Source: Anaerovibrio sp.
GTDB lineage: Bacteria > Bacillota > Negativicutes > Selenomonadales > Selenomonadaceae
DNA length: 11,922 bases
Direction: 5' to 3'
NCBI GenBank assembly: GCA_016302095.1
Contig: JAEDOE010000013.1
Coordinates: 1-11,922, forward strand
A model generated the notes under the pieces. The model ran no database searches. It was not told where the DNA came from and was given only the letters and a program-made list of their open reading frames with translations. Both the position numbers and the translations under genes were made by a program. Positions 6,596-11,922 of this stretch are shown piece by piece (within the stretch, counting starts at the first letter, position 1; every line of letters begins with the position of its first letter).

Positions 6596-7840
6596 ATGGT
6601 AACACTTGATTTGCAAAACCTGCTGGTATGCAGAAACATATTAAAGGACAAGCTGATACAGGAGCTGGCAGAGGCAGTTGCCTCGCCTGACGATTTATCC
6701 GCCAGCCACCGCTTTGCCGGTCACCTGATGGAAAAGGCGGAGCAGGAAGGCTGGAGCGGCAACCTGATCCGTGCCCTGTTCCTGCACCTGCTCAGCCAGG
6801 AGGGCTGCCTGGCGGCAAAGATGGCAGAGGCTGCCAGCGGCAACATCGGCACCAGCCTGCAGGATGCCTTCATTCACGATATGAAAAAGCTGCTGCCGGC
6901 CCTCTCCGAGAGAGCCGTGGACATTGTCAACGTAAAGCTGCTGGACGGCTACATCCCATCCCTGCCTCAGAAGCTGGAAGCCACCGAATACCTGGAAAAG
7001 CAGCTCTCCGGCAAAACCACCCCGGAGGAAATCACCGAGGCATTCCTGACCTACTATGCCAAATACGGCTATGGCGAGATTGCCTCCTATCCTGCCTTCT
7101 GCTGGAACTCCAAGCATCAGAAGCTGCAGGGCATCCGCCACTTTGAGGCAATGGACTTTGAAGATATTATCGCCTACAAGCGGCAGAAGGAGCAGCTCAT
7201 CGGCAACACCCTGGCATTTATCCGCCGCCGCCCTGCCAACAACGTGCTGCTGGTAGGCTCCAGAGGCACAGGCAAGTCCTCCGGCGTCAAGGCACTGGCC
7301 AAGGCCTACTACACCGACGGCCTGCGCCTCATCCAGATGCAGAAATCCCAGCTCAGCGACCTGCCAAAAATCATGGCGAGCCTGCGCCAGTATGCCAGCA
7401 AACGCTTCATCATCTTCTTTGATGACCTGTCCTTTGAGGAATCCGACAGCGACTACAAGTATTTGAAATCAGCCATCGAGGGCGGCGTGGAATCCAGGCC
7501 GGAAAACGTGCTGATTTACGCCACCTCCAACCGCCGCCACCTCATCCGTGAGACCTGGCGTGACAGGAACGACGGACAGGACGAGCTTTTCAGGAACGAC
7601 AGCATCAACGAAACCATCTCCCTGTCCGACCGCTTTGGTCTCATTATCACCTACCTTGAGCCTACCCAGGACGAATACCTGGACATCATCGACCACTACC
7701 TGCAGCAGGAGGGCATCTCCCTTGACCGTGAGGAGCTGCGCATCCTGGGCCACCGCTGGAACCTGGAGCACTCCGGCCGCTCCGGCCGCTCCGCCCGCCA
7801 GTTCGTCACCCACTACCTGGGGCAGATGCAGGATAAATAA
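6596..7840 (+). CDS. DUF815-family AAA+ ATPase
   Basis: The 414-residue protein belongs to the DUF815 group of predicted AAA+ ATPases, whose cellular role is not established. The first 200 residues are a mainly helical region without recognised motifs. The ATPase core then shows Walker A GSRGTGKSS (221-229, Lys227), Walker B FIIFFDDLSFEE (271-282), a sensor-1 ATSNRRHLI (Asn312), a possible arginine finger in SDRFGL (Arg346) and a C-terminal SGRSGRSARQF typical of the family. I chose ATG 6596 over the in-frame ATG at 6533 because GGAGG lies 7 bases upstream, and the -10 element and the leader hairpin overlap the longer version. It forms its own unit with a promoter before and a terminator after. 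Confidence 0.88.
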   Translation: MVTLDLQNLLVCRNILKDKLIQELAEAVASPDDLSASHRFAGHLMEKAEQEGWSGNLIRALFLHLLSQEGCLAAKMAEAASGNIGTSLQDAFIHDMKKLLPALSERAVDIVNVKLLDGYIPSLPQKLEATEYLEKQLSGKTTPEEITEAFLTYYAKYGYGEIASYPAFCWNSKHQKLQGIRHFEAMDFEDIIAYKRQKEQLIGNTLAFIRRRPANNVLLVGSRGTGKSSGVKALAKAYYTDGLRLIQMQKSQLSDLPKIMASLRQYASKRFIIFFDDLSFEESDSDYKYLKSAIEGGVESRPENVLIYATSNRRHLIRETWRDRNDGQDELFRNDSINETISLSDRFGLIITYLEPTQDEYLDIIDHYLQQEGISLDREELRILGHRWNLEHSGRSGRSARQFVTHYLGQMQDK

Positions 7841-7877
7841 GCCTTACGCAGCAAAATAACCACAAAAAAATAACCAC

Positions 7878-7918
7878 AAAAAAGCACCCTGTTCCAAAAA
7901 CAAACAGAGTGCTTTTTT
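7878..7918. terminator. Bidirectional terminator between convergent genes
   Basis: AAAAAAGCAC (7878-7887) pairs with GTGCTTTTTT (7909-7918). CTGTT/AACAG continues the stem after one C-A mismatch, around a 9-base loop. T-runs fall on the correct side for both strands, so it ends the DUF815 gene (plus) and the thioesterase operon (minus, stop codon 16 bases away). A 14-bp tandem duplication (AAAATAACCACAAA twice, 7853-7880) lies just before it. Confidence 0.9.
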
Positions 7919-7933
7919 GTTGCCTTATGCAAA

Positions 7934-8332
7934 CTACCCTTCCAGCTTGCTGTCAGCCTTCTGCTGGAACTTCTCCTTGAACACAATAAACCGTTCATGG
8001 GTGCCGGAGCCGATTTCCCCTGCCTCGTCAAAGGCTGCCACCTTGAAGGAAATCCTGCGCCCTTCCACCCCGGTAATCTCAGCCACAGCCCTCACCTGCA
8101 TGCCCACAGGAGTAGCCGCACTATGGGCGATAGAAAGTGCCGTCCCCACCGAGGTACTGCCCTCATCCAGCAGGCTGTCCGTCAGGTCAGAGGCAGCCTT
8201 CTCCATCAGGCAACACATGGCAGGTGTAGCAAATACCTCCAGGCAGCCGCTGCCCATGGCTTTCGCCGTATTGGCAGCCGTCACTACATCCCTGACCTCA
8301 TGGGAAAGCCCGGTCTTTATCTCCTGTGCCAT
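7934..8332 (-). CDS. FlK-like hotdog-fold acyl-CoA thioesterase
   Basis: This is a 132-residue single-domain protein of the FlK-like thioesterase family, which hydrolyses small acyl-CoA thioesters in the cytoplasm. The residues Thr36 (in FATPAM), Glu44 (in CLMEKA) and His70 (in SIAHSA) are spaced 8 and 26 apart. As I recall, this is the same spacing as the Thr-Glu-His triad of fluoroacetyl-CoA thioesterase FlK, so the enzyme should be active. Its substrate cannot be told from sequence, and fluoroacetyl-CoA is not implied. ATG 8332 is preferred over the in-frame TTG at 8341, which lies inside the ribosome site. GAGG precedes the ATG by about 12 bases. It begins 1 base after the stop of the ASCH-like gene, so the two are surely coexpressed. 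Confidence 0.82.
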   Translation of the reverse strand: MAQEIKTGLSHEVRDVVTAANTAKAMGSGCLEVFATPAMCCLMEKAASDLTDSLLDEGSTSVGTALSIAHSAATPVGMQVRAVAEITGVEGRRISFKVAAFDEAGEIGSGTHERFIVFKEKFQQKADSKLEG

Positions 8333-8333
8333 A

Positions 8334-8681
8334 TCAGCCAAACACCTCGGTGAAATAGATTACCGTAACGGTATCATTCATGGTAATGCGCTTCTTGTAG
8401 ATGCGCTCAAAATCAGCAATCAGCTCATCACGGGAATGAATATTTGGATTCTGCTGGCCCAAATCCTCAGAGGTCAGGTTTTCCATGGTCTTCACCCGTA
8501 CCTTGTCAAGGTAAGCAGTATAGAGCCGCTTCTTCGGGGTGAACTTCTTGCCGGCAGTAATCCAGACAATGGAACCCTCCGGGTACTTATCGCTCACATC
8601 CCCCAGACGTACAGTACATCTCTTGCTGCGCTCAATCAGCATTTTTTCGTGCTTCTCGGCCTGGAAATTCAAAGACATCAT
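8334..8681 (-). CDS. Small ASCH/PUA-like protein, putative nucleic-acid-binding
   Basis: The 115-residue product resembles ASCH-domain (PUA-fold) proteins. An N-terminal IERSKRCTVRLGD matches the K-x-T-x-R style signature, followed by GSIVWITAG, a strand-rich middle (RLYTAYLDKVRVKTMENLT) and a C-terminal strand VTVIYFTEVF. ASCH proteins are thought to bind RNA or nucleotide derivatives. The family call rests on pattern only and could be wrong. The start is the first of two consecutive ATGs, 9 bases after AGGAG. It is the first gene of a two-gene operon with the thioesterase. A promoter was not found with confidence: a weak TTGCTG/TAATAA pair lies near 8770-8800. Confidence 0.6.
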   Translation of the reverse strand: MMSLNFQAEKHEKMLIERSKRCTVRLGDVSDKYPEGSIVWITAGKKFTPKKRLYTAYLDKVRVKTMENLTSEDLGQQNPNIHSRDELIADFERIYKKRITMNDTVTVIYFTEVFG

Positions 8682-8849
8682 AACACAACACTCCTAAACC
8701 CAATATATAAATTTCATCATCAACAAATCTCGCAACCAGCACAGCAAGATACCACAGCAATACCGCCTCCGGTCGGATTATTATTAGTTTACCATACTTT
8801 CCAGCAAAATAAAAGACCATATCCCGGATAAGAATGACAGCCCCTGCAA

Positions 8850-8891
8850 ATAAAAAACGAGCCGCACATCCCCCTGCGGCTCGTTTTTTAT
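8850..8891. terminator. Bidirectional intrinsic terminator
   Basis: A perfect 16-bp stem, 8850-8865 with 8876-8891, has core CGAGCCGC/GCGGCTCG, a 10-base loop and flanking A6/T6 runs that work in either direction. On the minus strand it ends the unit carrying the 23-residue peptide and insulates the ASCH-like operon from it. Nothing on the plus strand needs it. The stretch 8682-8849 otherwise holds only the ASCH-like gene's leader. Confidence 0.9.
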
Positions 8892-8924
8892 CTCCTGCTG
8901 CCAAAGCAGGACACACATCAATAA

Positions 8925-8996
8925 TCACTTAATCATGCGGATAACGCCTGCCAGCATAACCAGCTTCAGAACTCCGTCAACAACTGCCATATCCAT
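8925..8996 (-). CDS. Candidate 23-residue hydrophobic small protein
   Basis: An ATG at 8996 opens 23 codons ending in TGA. The product starts MDMAVVDG, continues VLKLVMLAGV and ends IRMIK. It is rich in Val, Leu, Met and Ile, with two Asp near the N terminus and Lys11, Arg20 and Lys23, so it could form an amphipathic or membrane-seeking helix. Coding is supported by GGAGG 9 bases upstream, a near-consensus promoter at 9066-9094, and a strong terminator 33 bases after the stop, with no other gene in that unit. Size and character resemble type I toxin or phenol-soluble-modulin-like peptides, but I recognise no family. A regulatory RNA that carries the frame by chance is the alternative. Confidence 0.55.
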   Translation of the reverse strand: MDMAVVDGVLKLVMLAGVIRMIK

Positions 8997-9065
8997 AACC
9001 GTATACCTCCACAAATTCATTACACCATTTTGTACTTGCTGTGTACTTTGTATTCATTTGTGTAC

Positions 9066-9094
9066 ATTATACGTCTATGTCCAGTTTCTGTGAA
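9066..9094 (-). promoter_or_regulatory. Promoter for the 23-residue peptide gene
   Basis: On the minus strand, -35 TTCACA (9094-9089) and -10 TATAAT (9071-9066) are separated by exactly 17 bases. The start would fall near 9059, giving a leader of about 60 bases. Three TGTAC motifs (plus-strand positions 9031, 9042 and 9061) lie in the leader and at the -10 edge, 11 and 19 bases apart. Confidence 0.7.
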
Positions 9095-9159
9095 CAGACC
9101 TTAGTCCTAGTTTCAGCTATTCCATTATAGAAGTTTTTTATGCCAAAATTAGCAAAATT

Positions 9160-9179
9160 GATATAGATTAATCCATATC
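9160..9179. repeat. 20-base near-palindrome, possible operator
   Basis: The segment GATATAGATTAATCCATATC reads the same on both strands except for one position in each half, with GATTAATC perfect at its centre. It lies about 30 bases after the PIN/NYN gene and 66 bases upstream of the peptide promoter's -35 box. It could be a regulator site. No T-run follows, so it is not a clear terminator. The rest of 9095-9209 shows nothing else I can name. Confidence 0.35.
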
Positions 9180-9209
9180 CCACTTATAACAAAACAGCAT
9201 AGCAGCAGG

Positions 9210-10334
9210 TTACTCCTCAGGATTGCCCTGGTTCTGCCCATCCTCATCAAAGGCGCTGCGGCTGCTCTCCGCCCCGGCATGCACGCCATTGCCATCCCCA
9301 TCACCATCAGAGGTCAGGGAAGCCTTGTAGATAGCCGTAATGGACTTGTAGGTAGTCTTCACCCTCTGATACAGCTCGCCGCCCTTCTTGCGCCCCAGAA
9401 TCTGAATCAGCTTGTGATAGAACTGCATCTTGCTGTCAGACTCAGACAATGCCTCGTAGATAACCCCTGCCTGCTTGTAGTTCAGCGGTATCTTGTGGAT
9501 GAGCTTGATGTGGTTCAGAAGCTTGGTGCAGATGGACTGATACGCCCTTCTCTGCAGCTCCTCTGCCGTAGGCTCGGCTCCGCTGCCATTATTCGCCTCA
9601 CCAGCTTCACCAGCAGCCTCCTTCGCCTCACCTGCCTCATCGGACACATCCGCCTCCTCAGCTGCCGTCTCCCCGGCTGCCAAAGGCGCATCATCATCCG
9701 GCAAAGCTGCATGGGATGCACTACCTGAATTCTCCTCCGCCATGCCGCCAGCTGATGGCTCCTCACCGGCAGCATCCGCCTCCGCAGGCTCATCAGCATA
9801 ATACGCAGCACCGGCACCAAAAGGCAGCTCCTCAGCCCCATAGCCTTCCCCTGTGCCGCCATCTGCCCGCTGGCCGTCAGCAGCAATATAATCATCAGCG
9901 CCTGCAGCACTGTCCAGGTCCAGATCTACGATAACCTCCTGGTCGCTCTCATCAATCCCCAGCCCGGACTGATGCTTGAGGGCACCATCAATATCGCGGC
10001 AACGGTAGATATTGTCCCGCCCCTGCTTGGCAGCCATCTCAATAGCAGCATCATAGCCCTTGTCCTTGCTGATGATATAATAGCTCTCAGCAGCAGAATA
10101 GCTGCACATCAAAGCCGTAATCAGCTGAAAATCCAGGGCATTCTCCACCCCGTTATCAATCTTCTCAAAGCGTATCTCCGCTGCGCAGCCCATCAGCTGG
10201 CGCACCACATCAATCTTCAGCGTATCCGCCTTGCAGCTGTAAAACAGGCACACCCTGCTTCCCTGCCCCAGCTTTTCAATGCCGCTTAATCCTTCATTGT
10301 GCACATTTTCATAATCAATATAATAACTTGACAC
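9210..10334 (-). CDS. PIN/NYN-type nuclease-like protein with acidic linker
   Basis: The first 120 residues of this 374-residue protein look like a PIN/NYN ribonuclease domain: YYIDYENVH (Asp7, Asn10), ENALDFQL (Asp68) and YYIISKDKGYD (Asp91, Asp95) supply the acidic residues that would bind metal. A very acidic, Ala/Gly/Glu-rich linker with low complexity runs from about 130 to 255. A basic, helical C-terminal domain (about 258-345, with LLNHIKLIHKIPLNYKQAG and GRKKGGELYQRVKTTYKSI) may bind RNA. A hydrophilic tail ends the protein. The start codon is GTG, with GAGGTG about 5 bases upstream. It appears monocistronic with its own promoter. Its RNA target is unknown, and a regulatory, non-catalytic role is possible. 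Confidence 0.75.
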   Translation of the reverse strand: MSSYYIDYENVHNEGLSGIEKLGQGSRVCLFYSCKADTLKIDVVRQLMGCAAEIRFEKIDNGVENALDFQLITALMCSYSAAESYYIISKDKGYDAAIEMAAKQGRDNIYRCRDIDGALKHQSGLGIDESDQEVIVDLDLDSAAGADDYIAADGQRADGGTGEGYGAEELPFGAGAAYYADEPAEADAAGEEPSAGGMAEENSGSASHAALPDDDAPLAAGETAAEEADVSDEAGEAKEAAGEAGEANNGSGAEPTAEELQRRAYQSICTKLLNHIKLIHKIPLNYKQAGVIYEALSESDSKMQFYHKLIQILGRKKGGELYQRVKTTYKSITAIYKASLTSDGDGDGNGVHAGAESSRSAFDEDGQNQGNPEE

Positions 10335-10367
10335 CCTAGCACCTCACAAAATTTATTTTATTTCTTT

Positions 10368-10396
10368 ATTTTACTCTCCCAGGGCAGATAAAGCAA
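10368..10396 (-). promoter_or_regulatory. Promoter for the PIN/NYN gene
   Basis: On the minus strand, -35 TTGCTT (10396-10391) and -10 TAAAAT (10373-10368) are separated by 17 bases. The start would be near 10361, about 27 bases before the GTG start codon. Confidence 0.6.
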
Positions 10397-10409
10397 CCGG
10401 CATGCATAA

Positions 10410-10424
10410 ATTTGCACGGCAAAT
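10410..10424 (-). terminator. Weak stem-loop after the BMP gene
   Basis: ATTTGC (10410-10415) and GCAAAT (10419-10424) form a perfect 6-bp stem with a 3-base loop, 12 bases after the BMP stop codon. Only TTATG follows on the minus strand, so termination here would be inefficient. Confidence 0.3.
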
Positions 10425-10436
10425 CACGATTACCGG

Positions 10437-11618
10437 CTAACCATCCTCGCCGCAGCTGCCTTCCACGCCCCTGACCAGCCAGTCAAAATGCTGTGAAACC
10501 TCATTATCGGACATATTCTCATCCCCTGCTACCCGCAGGACGCCATTCTGGTCATAAATCGGACCGTAGAACACATCCCACTTGCCGGACCTGAACCGCC
10601 CCATAGCCGTTTCCACCAGATTGGCAGTCCCCGGCTTTACCAAAGGCGAAAGCTCCGACAAGCCAAAAAAGCCTTCGGAAATATCCGCAAAGTACATGGT
10701 TCCCTTGAAGCGCCCTTCCATGCACTCACGGAGCCTCGCCTCATAAAACTTGTCCCAATGCCATACGGAAGCCGTCAAAAAGGTATTAGGATACATATCC
10801 GTATGCTCCATGTTGTAGCCAATGCTCTTGACACCCCTGGCATCTGCAGCTTCCAGCACGGAGATTGTGTCCAGATTTGTCGCTATGACATCCACAGGGA
10901 AATCATCCATCAGCTTGTTGGCAACCGCCTTCTCCCATTCCACATCACTGTAGGCACGGCTCCAGCGCAGATGTACCACCGCCTGGGGATTTACGCTCTG
11001 CACCCCCAGGGTAAAAGCATTAACCACCCTGATCTGCTCAGAATTTGGAAAACTGGACACATAGCCGATATGTCCCGTTTCCGTCTGCCTGCCAGCCACT
11101 ATGCCTGAAAGGTAACAGGCCTGATACATTCTGGCATAATAAGTAGCAATATTCCCATGAGCCTTCTTGCCCTTCAGCTGAAAAAACTTCACATTGCTGT
11201 ACTTCTGTGCCGCCTTTTCTATCGCCGAAGCATACACCTCGCTGGTGGAAAAGACAATGGTTGCCCTGTCCGCCCTCACCAGCTGGTCAACAATGTGCAG
11301 GGCTGTTTCCTCATCAACTGTCTTTTCATCACCGCGCACATCATTTTCCACACGCATATTGGCTGCATCAACATGAGGCAAGGAATCCCTGTACACCACC
11401 TGGACTTTCATATTTTGCTTTAGATACTCAAAGCCAATGCGCTGAGCCTCATTCCAGCCGCCGTCATTCAGCTTGCCGTCAAAGAGCACACCAATCCGTA
11501 TATCCCCCGTAACCACGGAGGCAAAGGGATTGCTGGCAAACTTGATGCAAAAATATCCTGCCACGCCCATCAAAAGCAGCAGCGCCACAGCAAAAGGCCT
11601 GATTAAATCCTTACTCAT
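10437..11618 (-). CDS. BMP-family solute-binding lipoprotein-like protein, membrane anchored
   Basis: This is a member of the BMP/PnrA-like (PF02608-type) periplasmic binding family, which in known cases binds nucleosides. The N terminus (MSKDLIRPF then AVALLLLMGVAGYF) is a signal anchor. Cys24 is not in a proper lipobox, so the protein is probably tethered by its membrane helix. Family blocks follow: IGVLFDGKLNDGGWNEAQ, GNIATYYARMYQACYLSGIV, GYVSSFPNSEQIRVVNAF and IATNLDT. The length of 393 suits the family. I chose ATG 11618, which overlaps the stop of the upstream EAL gene by 8 bases, with GGAGG 8 bases before it; a longer reading into that gene is rejected. No permease or ATPase gene is adjacent, so it is more likely a sensor subunit for the EAL protein than a transporter component. 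Confidence 0.85.
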   Translation of the reverse strand: MSKDLIRPFAVALLLLMGVAGYFCIKFASNPFASVVTGDIRIGVLFDGKLNDGGWNEAQRIGFEYLKQNMKVQVVYRDSLPHVDAANMRVENDVRGDEKTVDEETALHIVDQLVRADRATIVFSTSEVYASAIEKAAQKYSNVKFFQLKGKKAHGNIATYYARMYQACYLSGIVAGRQTETGHIGYVSSFPNSEQIRVVNAFTLGVQSVNPQAVVHLRWSRAYSDVEWEKAVANKLMDDFPVDVIATNLDTISVLEAADARGVKSIGYNMEHTDMYPNTFLTASVWHWDKFYEARLRECMEGRFKGTMYFADISEGFFGLSELSPLVKPGTANLVETAMGRFRSGKWDVFYGPIYDQNGVLRVAGDENMSDNEVSQHFDWLVRGVEGSCGEDG

Positions 11619-11922
11619 CACTGCCACCTCCGTAGACACGCTTCTCGTAGTCAGCCACAGGCTCCGCCTTGGCATAAAGCCAGCCCTGCACCACATCACA
11701 GCCGCTTTCCCTTGCCATGGCTGCCTGTTCCTCGGTTTCCACGCCCTCAATCACCGTCAGCATGCCAAAGTCCCTGGCAAGCCTCACCACATTTCTGATC
11801 AGGCTGTTGTTGTGGTTTCTTTCCCAGCCCAGCACAAAATTCCTGTCCAGCTTCAGCACATCAGCCGGTATCTGCTCCAGCATGGACAGTGAGGAATAGC
11901 CTGTGCCAAAATCATCAATGGA
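11611..11922 (-). CDS. EAL-domain c-di-GMP phosphodiesterase, C-terminal part (5' end beyond window)
   Basis: The last 103 residues of an EAL domain, the enzyme fold that linearises cyclic di-GMP, are visible. Conserved blocks are SIDDFGTGYSSLSML (the metal-binding Asp pair), LKLDRNFV (catalytic-type Lys), IEGVETEEQ (metal-binding Glu) and CDVVQGWLYAKAEP (Gln-Gly). The usual Ala before EGVE is Ile here; the acidic residues are kept, so this part looks active. The N-terminal half, including the EAL motif itself and any sensor or GGDEF domain, lies outside the window. The gene overlaps the BMP-family gene by 8 bases, showing translational coupling. Confidence 0.92.
   Translation of the reverse strand, partial: SIDDFGTGYSSLSMLEQIPADVLKLDRNFVLGWERNHNNSLIRNVVRLARDFGMLTVIEGVETEEQAAMARESGCDVVQGWLYAKAEPVADYEKRVYGGGSDE

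Noticed and set aside
7741..7800. Short repeated GGCCGCTCC bases near the end of the DUF815 gene
   Set aside because: They encode the SGRSGRSARQF family motif, so this is coding constraint rather than a repeat element.
7853..7880. Two tandem copies of a 14-base A-rich unit
   Set aside because: Only two copies of low-complexity sequence beside a terminator, probably slippage; not a CRISPR or functional array.
8632..8928. 98-codon minus-strand frame overlapping the ASCH-like gene
   Set aside because: It runs straight through a perfect 16-bp terminator and into another gene in a different frame, and it has no ribosome site.
11547..11549. Cys24 of the BMP protein as a lipoprotein cysteine
   Set aside because: The residues before it (AGYF) do not form a lipobox, so lipid modification is not supported.
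11619..11750. Longer BMP protein starting upstream of 11618
   Set aside because: The extra residues overlap the EAL coding sequence in another frame, are rich in Arg/Trp and precede a clear signal anchor. ATG 11618 has the better ribosome site.

Overview
The window looks like chromosomal DNA from a motile, diderm Firmicute of the Selenomonadales type (Selenomonas and relatives). This is an inference from the gene families, not a database match. In favour are a MotA/MotB flagellar stator pair, an LL-diaminopimelate aminotransferase lysine route, an acpS-nnr pair of Firmicute type, a BMP-type periplasmic-binding protein paired with an EAL protein, and GC-rich genes separated by very AT-rich spacers with strong consensus-like promoters and Shine-Dalgarno sites. 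No rRNA, tRNA, CRISPR array, transposase or phage gene was seen.

Layout. Positions 1-3578 are all on the minus strand: motA, motB, a terminator, acpS and nnr (cut by the window edge), which cover stator assembly, carrier-protein activation and NAD(P)HX repair. An AT-rich divergent region (3579-3888) with promoters on both strands separates motA from a plus-strand LysR-type regulator (3889-4767). From 4768 to 5204 lies a gene-free block. It holds a good promoter, a long intrinsic terminator about 90 nt downstream, and a GC-rich, highly palindromic element with a possible loop-to-3' pseudoknot, just before dapL (5205-6434). A second plus-strand unit encodes a DUF815-type AAA+ ATPase (6596-7840) and ends at a bidirectional terminator.

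From there to the right edge everything is on the minus strand. An ASCH-like protein gene is followed one base later by a FlK-like hotdog thioesterase gene (8681-7934). A compact unit with its own promoter, Shine-Dalgarno site and terminator appears to encode a 23-residue hydrophobic peptide (8996-8925). A PIN/NYN-type nuclease-like protein with a long acidic linker follows (10334-9210). At the edge, an EAL-domain c-di-GMP phosphodiesterase (partial) overlaps by 8 bases a membrane-anchored BMP-family solute-binding protein, which suggests a ligand-sensing c-di-GMP module.

The parts most worth following are the mini-transcript and palindromic element upstream of dapL, the 23-residue peptide gene, and the EAL/BMP pair. 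The other genes are recognisable housekeeping or conserved families.
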